Of a DNA stretch of 64,000 nucleotides, positions 44,305-55,097 are shown piece by piece. This DNA comes from Hepsetus odoe (taxonomy: Eukaryota; Chordata; Actinopteri; Characiformes; Hepsetidae). Each line of letters begins with the position of its first letter. The stretch's first letter is position 1. The stretch lies in the NCBI GenBank assembly GCA_017165825.1, contig CM029367.1, positions 6,431,723 to 6,495,722 of the forward strand, read 5' to 3'. A program made the translations under genes and the position numbers. Below the pieces are notes generated by a model that was not told where the DNA came from, searched no databases, and was given only the letters and a program-made list of their open reading frames with translations.

Positions 44305-45262
44305 TTTCTTTTTCTTTCGGCTGCTCCTGTTCAGTGATCGCCACAGTGGATCAACCGTCTCCATTTCTTCCAGTCCTCAGCATCTTCCTCCTTCAAGGAC
44401 CTGCCTGTCCTCTCTCGCCATGTCCATAAACCTCCTCTTTGGTCTTCCTCTTTTCCTCTTCCCTGGCAGCTCCATCTTCGACATCCTCCTTCCAATATAT
44501 CCTCATTATCGCTCACACTCATGTATTTTGTCTTTGACCTATTCACTTTCATTCCTCTCCTCTCTAGAGCATATCTCCATCTCTCCAGGTTCTCCTTAAG
44601 TTGCTCCATACTCTCACTGCAGATCACAATATCATCAACAAACATCGTCCACGGGTACTCCTGTCTAACCTCATCTGTCAACCTGTTGATTACTATTGCA
44701 AACGAGAACGGGCTCAGCGCTGATCCTTGATGTAATCCAACCTCTACCTTAAATGCATCAGTCACTCCCACTGCAGATCTCACCACTGCTACACTACCAT
44801 CATACATGGCATCATACATACATGTCATATGCATTCTCCAAGTCCACAAAGGCACAATTGCAGCTCCTTCTGACCCTTACTTCTCCATCAACACTCTCAG
44901 AACAAACATTCATCTGTAGTGCTCTTTCTCGGCATGAAACCATGCTGCTGTTCACTAATCCTCACCTCTTTTCTTAACCTAGCTTCCATAACTCTTTCCC
45001 ACAACTTAATGCTGTGGCTGATCAACTTTATCCCTCTGCAATTACTACAGCTCTGTGCATCACTCTTATTCTTGAAAATCGGTACCAGTACACTTCGTCT
45101 TCACTCCTCGGGCATCTTCTCACTTTCCAAGATTCTGTTAAACAATCTGGTTAGAAACTCAACTGCCAGCTCTCCTAAACAGCTCCATGCTTCCACCGGT
45201 ATGTCATCCGGAGCAACAGCTTTTCCATTCTTCATCCTCTTCATCGCTGCCCTTACTTCCTA
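44305..45262 (-). mobile_element. RTE-type LINE, 5'-truncated reverse-transcriptase copy
   Basis: The 3' end is at about 44305-44345 (on the minus strand CCACTGTGGCGATCACTGAACAGGAGCAGCCGAAAG). Upstream on that strand are SKTKYMSVSDNE, FVDDIVICSESMEQLKENLERWRYAL, EVGLHQGSALSPFSFAIV and, by 45240, MKRMKNGKAVAPDDIPVEAW. The catalytic box reads FVDDIV, with Ala to Val. Part of the 3' third is deleted near 44500. Confidence 0.82.
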
Positions 45263-45407
45263 GTGGCTGGGATTAGGGGCCTATGTTTCAATAGTTGTAA
45301 TTCAAGGGTTAAGTGATAAAACATGTAAATTACATTTTCCTTCAAACAACAACTAAGGATACATAAATACATAAATACAAAAAGGATACATAAATCCTAC
45401 TTGCAGC
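45263..45407. other. Short spacer, nothing seen
   Basis: This is AT-rich spacer with an imperfect duplication of ATACATAAAT. There is no feature. Confidence 0.4.
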
Positions 45408-45632
45408 TTGCAGCGGTGCCCCCGCATCGGAAGATTGTGTGTTCAATTCCCCACCAGTAGGTTGCCCTGAGGTACCCTTGAGCAAGGTACCCTGTCACTG
45501 CTCCCTGGGTGCCCACTGCTGCACAGTGTTTGAGTGCATGGGTTAAATGCAGAGGTCCAATTTCGTTGTGGTTCACTTTGTGCTGTGCTGTGACCCCACA
45601 ATGACAAGGGTTGTCACTTTCACTTTTTTACT
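45408..45632 (+). mobile_element. tRNA-derived SINE, family B
   Basis: The head is damaged (GCAGCTTGCAGCGGTGCCCC), with TTCAATTCCCC as the B box. The body and tail are intact from GGTTGCCCTGAGGTACCC to AATGACAAGGGTTGTCACTTTCACTTTTT. Confidence 0.8.
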
Positions 45633-46860
45633 TACTGCCCTTCAGTGAACTCATTCTCTCACTCATGGGTAGGGCTGAAATCTATCACAGCTATCATAGG
45701 GTGAAAGAGGGAGATACACTCTGAATAGATCACCTCTGAATAGGTCTATATAAGACTAAGAAAGACATGCCATGTGGCAAAAACAGAACTCATTTGGTCT
45801 ACATAGTTAACATAACAAATACCAAGCTAATGTTTAAAATTGCAGTAAGTAGATTTTAAATAGCTGCATTTTGTGAAAAGGTTTGTCCTTCCATATTTTA
45901 TTTTTGAGGAGTAGTAGAATGCTTAAGTTTGAACTTTTTGAACATGTTATCTTAGATAGATATCTTAAGTTCATTGTGAATGAGAAGACAAAACATATTT
46001 TCCTTTCATACCATGATGGGTATCCGAGTGAAACATGTTATTAAAAGGGTCCTGGTTGGTATAGATCATGATTCTGTGGTCAAACATTTGATTAGAAAAC
46101 AATGCTCTGTTCAAATTTTTTTTCATTAAATTTAAATCTAAAAAATGCAAGACCTTACAGTTTTTACTTTTAATTTTTTTGTCTAACAGCAGTTTTCAAT
46201 AATCAGAGGAACTTTTTACAGTACTATTGTGTTGTTATAATAATAAACTTAAAAATAAAGCCCTTCTCCTGGGATGGGAATGACTGCTTGTTTTGTAACT
46301 TGCCTCAGCCTATTAAACAAACCTGAAAAAAATTTGGGGCCCACATTTCTGCTGTCTGCATGATTTCAGACAAGACTTTTGAAACTCCAGTATTATTAGC
46401 AATACATTAGTATTCTTATGTGGAGTCTCGTTTAATTTCTAGCAATTCTGTGTGAGTAAAGCTGTGTGAGTAAAGAAAACATAAATTAAAATAGAAAAAT
46501 CAATAAAAATATTAGCTAACAGTCTCGTTAAACACATTCATCATGTATGTGCTGTTGTGAGATGAACCCAACGCAACCATTGAATGTTGACATAGAAACA
46601 AAAACTAATCTTTCATTCCTTTCATGGTCCACTTGAAGATATGAATAGCTCTGTTAATTACCATTAACATCATCCTAACGATAAAAAAAAACACTTAAAG
46701 ATAACTGAAAGCTTTTTCAACATGTAAAATCACATCAGGGTTACTTTCCCTCTAATTCTTTTCATCTTTTAGTTTTGCCTCCTGCATATTTGCAAACATC
46801 TGCATACCCATCCAGTTTTTTTGTATAGAACTTATTTGTTGATATTGGTATTTTAAAAGA
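45633..46860. other. Intergenic, no gene seen
   Basis: AT-rich sequence with no recognisable exon, RNA gene or named repeat. Confidence 0.5.
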
Positions 46861-47203
46861 TTAACCCAGCCACTAGGGATGCACAAGCCAGTGTATTTCT
46901 TCGTGCCGGTCCCAAGCCCGGGTAAATGGGGAGGGTTACGTCAGGAAGGGCATCCGGTGTAAAACTTTGCCAAGTCAATATGCGGACAACGATACAAAAT
47001 TCCATACCGGATCGGTCGAGGCCCGGGTTAACAACGACCGCCATCAGTGCTGTTAGCCTACAGGGTGCTGGTGGAAATTGGACTACTGTTGGCCAAAGAA
47101 GAAGAAGAAGAGGAGGAAGGCATGTCCAGAGGGAGAAGGAGAGAAAGAAGGAGAGGAGAGTGGAAGTGAGGCTAGGGACTTTGAATGTTGGCAGCATGAA
47201 AGT

Positions 47204-47456
47204 GAAAGTGACAACCCTTGTCATTGCGAGGTCATGGCACAGCACACATGAACCACAACGAAATTGGACCTCTGCATTTTACCCATGCACACTCAAACCC
47301 GTGCAGCAGTGGGCAGCTATTGAAAGCGCCCGGGGAGCAGTGATGGGGACGGTACCTTGCTCAAGGGTACCTCAGGGCAACCTATTGGGAAGGGGTTTGA
47401 ACCCCTGATCCTCCGATCATGCGGCTAACGCCCTAACCGCTAGGCCACCGCTGCCC
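47204..47456 (-). mobile_element. tRNA-derived SINE, family B, inside RTE
   Basis: A full-length minus-strand copy: head GGGCAGCGGTGGCCTAGCGG at 47455, B box GGTTCAAACCCC, body, and tail TGACAAGGGTTGTCACTTTCACTTTC at 47204. A T run (about 47460-47483) adjoins the head side. The RTE sequence resumes just after it with GATGACTG..AGAATAGCTGATATGATG. Confidence 0.85.
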
Positions 47457-48538
47457 TTGTTTTTTTTTTTTTTTTTTTTTTTTGAAAGATGACTGTGTTG
47501 TAGAGAATAGCTGATATGATGGGAGAGAGAAGGGAAGGCTGATACTTTGTAAAAAGTGCGAGACTAGATGGAAGGGTAGTAAGGCCAGGTGTATTGGAGG
47601 GGGTTTAAACTGTTCTACCATGGTGTGGATAGAAGGAAGAATGGAGTAGGTGTTATCCTGAAGGAAGAGTATGTGGAGAGTGTTTTGGAAGTGAAGAGGG
47701 TGTCAGGGAGGGTGATGAGTTTGAAGTCAGTTGAAGGTGATACTTGAATGTTATGCAGCTATGCCCACAGTTGGTTGTAAGATTAAAGAGAATGGTAATT
47801 CCTGGAGTGAAATACACGAAGTGATAGAGAGTGTACCAGGGGAGAGAGGATGATTGGTAGATTTTAATGGTCATGTTGGTGAAGGAACAGAGAGGTGATG
47901 AGGGAGGTGATGTGGGTAGGCGCTGGTGTCGTTGGAGAGAATGCTGAAGGTCAGATGGTTGTAGATTTTGCAAAAGGATGGAAATGGTCATAGTTACCAC
48001 TTATTTTAAGAAGAGGGAGGAGCACAGGTACTGAGCAAGAGTGGAGGAAGATGCTCATGCAGGTGGATTGTATTCTTGCAGGAGGGTCAGTTTGAAAGAG
48101 ATCAGAGACTGCGTAAAGTAGTGACAGGGGAGAGTGTAGCTAAACAGCATAGGATGGTGGTCTGTAGGATGACCTTGAGGTCAAGAAGAGGAGGAAAGGA
48201 GGGCAGAGTCGAGGGATCAAGTGGTGGAAGCTGAAGGAGGAGGGACTGTAAGGTGGAAATTGTGCAGAGCACACGTACTGGGAGGTAAGAAGAGCTACCA
48301 GATTGCTGGGAAATGTCGCAAGTGGGGATAAGGCAGACGCATAGAGTCAGTAATGGTGTAATATCTGGAAGGAAGAAAGAGGATAAGGAACCTGGGTGGT
48401 GGAAACCAAGAAGTCCAGGAGTGTATTCAAAAGAAGAGGGGGAGGCAAAAAGAATAAGGGACAAAGCTGTGAGAGATGAAGAAAGACAGGTGTACAAGGA
48501 GATGAACTTGAGGCAGAAAGCAGTGGTGAAGGCCAAAG

Positions 48539-49516
48539 GTGTTTGGTGAATTGTATGAGAGGTTGGACAGTAAAGAGGGAGAAAAGGACCTTTACCGATT
48601 GGCTAGACAGAGAGACAGATCTGGGAAAGATGTGCTACAGGTCAGGGCGATTAAAGATAGAAATGGTAACGTACTCACAGGTGAACAGAGCGTGTTGAGC
48701 AGATGGAAGGAATACTTTGAGGAGCTGATGAATGAAGAAAATGAGAGAGAGAGAAGACTGGATGATGTGAGAAGAGTTAACCAGGAAGTGCAGCAAATAA
48801 ACAAGATGGAAGTAAGGGCAGCGATGAAGAGGATGAAGAATGGAAAGGCTGTTGGACCGGATGACATACCAGTGGAAGCATGGAGATGTTTAGGGGAGAT
48901 GGCAGTTAAGTTTCTGACCAGATTGTTTAACACAATCTTGGCAAGTGAGAAGATGCCTGAGGAGTGGAGACGAAGTGTACTGATACCAATCTTCAAGAAT
49001 AAGGGTGATGCACAGAGCTGTAGTAACTATAGAGGGATAAAGTTGATCAGCCACACCATGAAGTTATGGGAAAGAGTAGTGGAAGCTCGGTTAAGAAAAG
49101 AGGTGAGGATCAGTGAACAGCAGTATGGTTTTATGCCGAGAAAGTGCACCACAGATGCAATGTTTGCTCTGAGGGTGTTGATGGAGAAGTACAGAGAAGG
49201 TCAGAAGGAGCTGCATTGTGCCTTTGTGGATTTGGAGAAAGCATATGACAGGGTGCCTAGAGAGGAGTTGTGGTTTTGTATGAGGAAGTCTGGTGTTACA
49301 GAGAAGTATGTGAGAGTAGTTCAGGATATGTATGATGACAGTGTAACAGTGGTGAGATCTGCAGTGGGAGTGACGGATGCATTTAAGGTAGATGTTGGAT
49401 TACATCAAGGATCAGCACTGAGCCCATTCTTGTTTGCAATAGTAATGGACAGGTTGACGGACGAGGTTAGACAGGAGTCTCCGTGGACGATGATGTTTGC
49501 TGATTGTGATCTGTAG
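48539..49516 (+). pseudogene. RTE reverse-transcriptase ORF, broken at the active site
   Basis: This is an open frame of 325 codons with the RT core: MKRMKNGKAVGPDDIPVEAW, WRRSVLIPIFKNKGDAQSC, NYRGIKLISHTMKLWERV, QQYGFMPRKCTTDAMFALR, FVDLEKAYDRVPREELW (first catalytic Asp) and GLHQGSALSPFLFAIVMDRL. It ends MMFADCDL-stop. The parallel copy at 39926 reads FADDIVICSES here. The difference is a 5-base deletion (about 49503-49506) that removes the second Asp of the FADD box and shifts the frame. The element can therefore not be self-sufficient. Confidence 0.85.
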
Positions 49517-49540
49517 TGAGAGTAGGGAGCAGCTTGCAGC

Positions 49541-50226
49541 TTGGAGAACCTGGAGAAATGGAGATATGCTCTTGAGAGGAGAGGAATGAAAGTGAGTAGG
49601 GCAAAGACAGAATACATGAGTGTGAATGAAAGGGAAGAAAGTGGCGTGGTTAGGATGCAGGGAGTGGAGGTAACAAAGGTGGAGGAGTTTAAATACTTGG
49701 GATCAACAGTTCAGTGTAATGGCGAGTGTGGAAAAGAGGTGAAGAAGAGAGTGCAGGCTGGTTGGAATGGGTGGAGAAGAGTGGCTGGAGTGATTTGTGA
49801 CAGACGCGTACCAGCTAGAGTAAAAGGGAAGGTTTACAGGACAGTAGTGAGACCAGCTATGTTGTATGGGTTGGAGACGGTGGCACTGACTAAAAGTCAG
49901 GGGGTGGAGCTGGAGGTGTCAGAGTTAAAGATGCTGAGATTTTCGTTGGGTGTGACGAGGATGGACAGGATTAGAAATGAGTATATTAGAGGGACAGCTC
50001 AGGTTAGACGTCTTGGAGACAAAATTAGAGAAGCAAGGTTGCGTTGGTTTGGACATGTGCAGAGGAGAGACGAGGATTATATTGGAAGGAGGATGTTGAA
50101 GATGGAGCTGCCAGGAAAGAGGAGAAGAGGAAGACCAAAGAGGAGGTTTATGGATGTGGTGAGAGAGGACATGCAGGTGGTCGGTTTGAAGCAGGAAGAT
50201 GCAAAAGACAGGAAGAAATGGAGACA
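49541..50226 (+). pseudogene. RTE ORF, C-terminal part
   Basis: After the frameshift the frame stays open through LEKWRYALERRGMKVSRAKT, EFKYLGSTVQCNGECG, VQAGWNGWRRVAGVICDRRV, VYRTVVRPAMLYGLETVAL, LKMLRFSLGVTRMDRIR and RLRWFGHVQRRDEDYIGRRM. This is the thumb and C-terminal region typical of fish RTE elements. The frame formally continues to 50320, but beyond 50226 it is SINE sequence. Confidence 0.82.
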
Positions 50227-50372
50227 GTGCTCCCCCTGGAGCAACTCAGGGTTAAGGGTCTTGCTGAAGGACCCAGTGGTGGTAGTGCTAGAGGTGGGGT
50301 TCAAACTTGGGACCTCTTGATCCAGAGATCTATAGGCAAGTACCCTACCACTAGACCACCACCACCCTTCAA
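50226..50372 (-). mobile_element. SINE family A, tail-less fragment
   Basis: On the minus strand it reads GGTGGTGGTCTAGTGGTAGGG (A box), GGTCCCAAGTTTGAACCCC (B box), CAAGACCCTTAACCCTGAGTTGCTCC, and then meets RTE sequence, without the LINE2-like tail. It is joined to the RTE end rather than flanked by a target duplication. Confidence 0.78.
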
Positions 50373-52277
50373 AAGACCACAACCTTCTCACATTTTCTCA
50401 TGGTTTCACATTGGCAACAACAAAAGTCATGAACAAATATGTTCCCTACTATTTTGAAAAAATTTTGTCAGAATGCTGGTGAGAAAATAAAAGTAACAAA
50501 GTACATTACATGAATAGAAACTTTACATGTTTTTAGTTGGTGACAATTTCACTATGGCTTTAAGAGGAGTCACTCTCTATGAATTGATTCAAACTAAAAA
50601 CATGAATCAATATTGGTCCAGTCAGCAGACGGCTAAGCCTTTAAAGAATTGTTATCTTCAAAGGAGCCAAAGGTGTATACCACAGCAGCATAAAACCTAA
50701 TTCATAGTTTAGGAGAAAATTGATGGTCAACAACAAACTGACGCAAATTCAACACTCAAAGGGTCAGTTTCACACTTTTTTTAAGGGCGTGGAGTATTTG
50801 CTTTTCTTCCAAAGTATAGGCATAGCCTCATTCATCACACACTTCATCGTCAAAGAAAAAGCCAATAACATACAATATATGTATTCACACAGACAATAGC
50901 AATTCTCACTTCTTGACGTTCTTGTTAATGGCAGGGAGTGAGGTGATACATTTGTTAGGGGTAATACTTAACATGTTACAAGATGTCATTTGTCCTCTTA
51001 TGGGCTTAGCCCAGAAGTCTTGACGTATTGTCTATTAGTGATTAATGATAATCCTCTTTGGGTATAAATATTAGAGGAACCACTATCAAAAAATGTAATT
51101 CTATTTACATTTAAAATGTAATAGTGGTAATGGGGGGGAAATGATTAAAAACACTATATTTGATTTGCTTTCTTTGAGCTCTTTCAATGTATTATGACCA
51201 AACAGAATCATGACTCCCTGTGTCTTTACTGATTTATCTAAGGTAGCTACACTCCTTGGCAATCATTGTGGTCTGGCATTACTTCTGTTAAAAATACTTC
51301 AAAATTTCCCATAAGTATACTGAAATGAATTCCCAGAAATTATCAAAACACATTCCTGGATGGATCTGTAAAAGCAGGAGCCAAACAAAGAAGTAAAAGA
51401 GCATGTGGATGTGCTGTCATCACTCAGCAATCATCATTCTAGCCCACACTATCAGTTCTGTAACCACATCGCATCAGTCTAGAAGTACTGCACTGTAGTG
51501 CTAATAGCAGCTAATTTTTTTGCAATTTTCTGAATTCAGCATCTTTTTTTTTCTGACTGACTTTTGCTTAGACTGCAGCATAATGTGGCATGGAGTATAT
51601 GAGTTTTCTAGGGGCCAAGTAAATACTAATCCAGTGTGTGTGATTATCATGTGGTGATGAATGAATCACAAAGTGTTTTGATTCTCTTGGCAAAGAAATA
51701 GCAAGGCTCTAACCCTTTTGGTACTACCAGGTACTGTCACAGTATGCTTAAAGTCCAATATTAATGTCCTGTGTATACCCACATGTTTTAGCCAGGAAGC
51801 ACATCTCAGAACTGCCATAAAACAATGTCTCAGGCATTAGGCAGCATTTTTATAATCAAATTCATTTAAAAGTCCATCTCTGGCTTTCAAGTGTGAGTGT
51901 CCTGCACCTTGCTTATAGTAGGCCAGTATTTGAAAATCAGTTGTAGTAGCAAAGCAAAATGACTGCACTCTAATATATTATCTAAACTGTGTTAACTGAG
52001 TTAACTGAGGGGCTTGGCTCCTTTTCCTGCATCAGTCTGGGATGCAGTCTGACACTATTGGGCATGGTAAAAACAGCTTCATGCTTTTAGTCCTGCATTT
52101 GTTATCCAGTTTGCATTAAAATTATTAGCTTTACGTAATTACCTATTACTTTAACTGTATTGAAAGAAATACAAAAAAATCTTTTTTCTTTGTCACGGAT
52201 TCCTTGAATTTCTCTATTGATTTCCAGAAGTTCTGTGTGAGCACAGCCAAACTATAACATTCTATATGTAGATTTGG
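50373..52277. other. Intergenic, partly a local duplication
   Basis: No gene is seen. About 51285-51510 resembles 52735-52925 (CAGAAATTATCAAAACACATTCCTGG versus CAGAAATGATCAAAACACATTCCTGG, and GTGGATGTGCT further on). The remainder cannot be named. Confidence 0.5.
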
Positions 52278-52639
52278 TTTGAATCCCAGACCAGTAGGTT
52301 GCCTTAAGGTACCCTTGATCAAGGAATGCTTCCCAGGTGCTTTAAATAGCTGCCCCCTGCTGCATGATTTGTATGTATGGGTGGGTGGCTTGACCTTTGG
52401 GTCAAGAGGTCCCCGGTTCGACTCCCACCTCTAGCACTACCACCACTGGGTCCCTGAGCAAGACCCTTAACCCTGAGTTGCTCCAGGGGGACTGTCCCTG
52501 TAATTAGGAAATGTAAGTCGCTCTGGATAAGAGCGTCTGCTAAATGCCATAAATGTAATGTATGGGTGAAATGCAGAGGATGAATTTTGTTGCATCTCAT
52601 TGTGTGCTGTGCTGTGTTAGTCACTTTCACTTTCAGATT
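52278..52639 (+). mobile_element. SINE B interrupted by a nested SINE A
   Basis: The outer element is a 5'-truncated family B SINE: it starts at GGTTTGAATCCCAG, has GGTTGCCTTAAGGTACCCTTGATCAAGG, and ends GTTAGTCACTTTCACTTTC. AGATT flanks suggest its target duplication. It is split at 52383 by a family A SINE and resumes at 52558 with GTGAAATGCAGAGG. Confidence 0.85.
52384..52557 (+). mobile_element. SINE family A nested in SINE B, 11-bp target duplication
   Basis: Perfect direct repeats ATGTATGGGTG at 52373-52383 and 52558-52568 flank a 5'-truncated family A copy: GGTGGCTTGACC, GGTTCGACTCCCACC (B box), CAAGACCCTTAACCCTGAGTTGCTCCAGG and the tail AAGTCGCTCTGGATAAGAGCGTCTGCTAAATGCC. Family A was thus active after family B in this lineage. 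Confidence 0.88.
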
Positions 52640-53110
52640 AAATGCAAACTGTTGTCTTAATAGAAGCATATGTTACAGTGAATAAATGCTGTGCAGACGT
52701 TTCTTTAAATCTTGCCTGGCCCACCTATCAAAAAAAAGTTCAAAAGTTCTGATAAACATACTTAACTGGATTTCCAGAAATGATCAAAACACATTCCTGG
52801 GTAGACCTGTAAAGGCAAGAGACAGCATGAAAGAGTAACAGAGCAACTCACCAAGAACTGGAGTCATGTGGATGTGCTTGCAGCCATTTGTCCTTTTAGA
52901 CTGAACCTTGGATCTAGTAGTACTAAACTGCATTGTAAATTGTTTCCTGTATTATGGCAGCTTTAAGCTCTTTCCTGCCAAGCTATAGAAACCTAGATGT
53001 AGATTAATTGCAAAAGTGTTGTCAATAGAAACAAAAGCTCCAGTGAATAACTGCTGAAGTGTCCTGTTCCTGTTTCTCAAAAATGCTTTAAGCTATCCAT
53101 CCACTAGTTT
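52640..53110 (+). repeat. Local partial tandem duplication
   Basis: The segment at about 52258-52270 plus 52640-52730 (GTAGATT, then AAATGCAAACTGTTGTCTTAATAGAAGC...CAGTGAATAAATGCTG) recurs at about 52998-53100 (GTAGATTAATTGCAAAAGTGTTGTCAATAGAAAC...CAGTGAATAACTGCTG). The period is about 365 bases once the SINEs are removed. Part of the unit also occurs at 51285-51510. No coding potential is seen. Confidence 0.6.
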
Positions 53111-53905
53111 AACATAGTCTTCAGACAAGGAATATTGATTTGTTTTATAGTTACTTTTTAATATGTTTCAGTTCTTTTGTTGCAGTAAATATCTAAAACT
53201 AACATTACTGTTCCTGAAGTGTATATGCAAAGAACATCCAGAATGTGCAATAAAGTGTTTTTATCTCTACATGTGATTTATATAAACAATTGGTCAATAT
53301 GACATTGCGTCCGAAGTTACTGAATTTCTTACAGTTGGGGAGTTATAGTGAGGGATTGAAACAAGGTGTGTCTAACATTTAATTGATATGAGTTACTACT
53401 GATAATACTGATAAAAACTGATAATAATGTGAACATATCATGACAAAAAGACAACGCGAAATGTGTCTGAATAATAGAAACATTGGTAACATATTTTATA
53501 CATTACAAAAATTCACAGGGTTTCTTTCTCTACTTTTGTGTCTAGGGCAGGCTTAGGCAAGATTCCCATGAACATGACTAACACATTCCGGCACCTCTTA
53601 CATAAGTAACTGCTGTGGTAGAATGAGAGGAAACTGTGTGTTTGTTCAGTGAGGACTAAAATCCTTCTGTGCTCCTGTTGTAACATGTGCTCAGAATGTA
53701 AAAGTAGGCCTCTTGAATATGAAACACATCACAAAACAGGCCAAATACCTGAACCAGCCATTCTTTTCTCCAAGCTGCTGGTGAATAAGACAAATCTGTC
53801 TTATGTGTTTGTAAACTTGCTGTGGGACATAGTTCAAGAAAATAGCATTCAATAAAAATAGCATTCGATTAAGGTAAAGAACATCTAAACTTTAAAGTTT
53901 TTAAA
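53110..53905. other. Intergenic, no gene seen
   Basis: AT-rich sequence. The open frame at 53649-53855 is short and not recognised. There are no named repeats. Confidence 0.5.
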
Positions 53906-53910
53906 AAACC

Positions 53911-54111
53911 TGTGGCGGTGGTCTAGTGGTAGGGTACTTGCCTATGGAACTATGGCTCAAGAGGTCCTAGGTTCAAATCCCACCCCTGGCACTACCACCA
54001 CTGGGTCCTTCAGCAAGACCCTTAATCCTGAGTTGCTCCAGGGGGACTGTCCCTGTAATTAGGAAATGGAAGTCGCTCTGGGTGAGAGTGTCTGCTAAAT
54101 GCTGTAAATGT
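53911..54111 (+). mobile_element. tRNA-derived SINE, family A, full length
   Basis: It runs from TGTGGCGGTGGTCTAGTGGTAGGG through GGTTCAAATCCCACC to AAGTCGCTCTGGGTGAGAGTGTCTGCTAAATGCTGTAAATGT. AAAAAAC on both sides is a possible target duplication. Confidence 0.83.
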
Positions 54112-54421
54112 AAAAAAACAAATGATTAAGTGCTACAGCCATTCACCATCTACAGGCATTATTGAGTTTTCCATTTTAGAGCTTTAACCATGGAACCAGC
54201 CATTTAAGTGTTGAAGTGGTTCTATATAGAACAGCTGCTTTTACAAGAAAAGTGTTTATAGGCTGTTTTGTCAAAATTGGACCTCAGATAATATTTTAAC
54301 AATTATTAATATTCTTTAAATTATAAAATGGGAACTGTTCAGCTGTATTTTACACAAAGCAATTATATGACTATGGAATATGGTTTGATTCATTTAACAT
54401 ACACACACAAACACACACACA

Positions 54422-54652
54422 TTGTGCTGGGTAACCTAGTGGTTAGGGAGTTGGAATTGGAAGGTCGTAGATCCCAGATCAGTAGGTTGTGCTGAGGCAC
54501 CCTTGAGCAAGGTACTTTCCCCATCCTTGCTCCCTGGGTGCTTTAAACAGCTGCACGTGTTTGTGTGCATGGGTAAACGCAGAGGTTTAATTTCGCTGTG
54601 TGCTGTGCTGTATTTCACAATGACAAGAGTAGTCACATTCACTTTCACTTAA
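54422..54652 (+). mobile_element. tRNA-derived SINE, family B, diverged
   Basis: It begins TGTGCTGGGTAACCTAGTGGTTAGGG and ends AATGACAAGAGTAGTCACATTCACTTTCACTT. A (CA)n run at about 54401-54420 precedes it. Its end lies about 50 bases upstream of the CCAAT box of the cystatin promoter. Confidence 0.78.
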
Positions 54653-54701
54653 TGGTCTGAATTTGGAATGGTAAGATAACCACGCCCCCTTGACACAGCA
54701 T

Positions 54702-54783
54702 CCAATCCGCTTCCGTGTTGGCTCGAGTGATTGGACGAGACGATGCCCCGCCCCCACACTGTTAAGGGATCCTGTTTATATAA
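54702..54783 (+). promoter_or_regulatory. Cystatin core promoter (CCAAT, GC box, TATA)
   Basis: CCAAT at 54702-54706, ATTGG (inverted CCAAT) at 54730-54734, a GC box GCCCCGCCCCC at 54745-54755 and a TATA box TATATAA at 54777-54783. Transcription would start near 54805-54815, giving a short 5' UTR of about 85-90 bases before the ATG at 54897. The spacing is that of a classical TATA promoter. Confidence 0.75.
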
Positions 54784-54896
54784 CCACAACAAACTCCCCT
54801 GATTTTATTTTCGTCTTCCGAGTCGTTCGACCACTAAGTTTAATTGGTGTTTTTACTCGCTTTCTGTCGCCAAGGTTCTCCACTGTCGCCTGAATC

Positions 54897-55097
54897 ATGT
54901 TTCTGAAGGTAGTCGCCCCAGTTTTGGCCCTTTGTTTGGCCGTGGCGAACGCTGGGCTCGCCGGAGCACCGATGGATTCCGACATGAACGATGAAGGCGT
55001 CCAGAACGCCCTGCAGTTCGCCATCGTTCAGCACAACAAAGCCAGCAACGATATGTATGTCAGCCAAGTGACCAAGGTGATCAGCGTTAAGAAACAG
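54897..55097 (+). CDS. Cystatin exon 1
   Basis: The ATG at 54897 is 113 bases after the TATA box. The exon encodes the signal peptide, GAPMDSDMNDEGVQNALQFA and VTKVISVKKQ, and ends at donor GTAGGT. The long minus-strand frames over it are shadows. Confidence 0.93.

Larger units (their letters stand above)
46861..50226 (+). mobile_element. Nearly full-length RTE-type LINE, split by a SINE
   Basis: It begins TTAACCCAGCCACTAGGGATGCACAAGCC and has the leader, the endonuclease start (LGTLNVGSM, about 47174), a family B SINE insertion at 47204-47456, then a heavily frameshifted endonuclease (47500-48300), and a long open reverse-transcriptase region (48539-49516 and 49541-50226). It ends within the last codons (EDAKDRKKWRQ), where a family A SINE fragment begins. 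With about 3.1 kb excluding the SINE it is the most complete RTE copy here. RTE elements carry an apurinic-type endonuclease and a reverse transcriptase in one ORF and move by target-primed reverse transcription. Confidence 0.88.
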
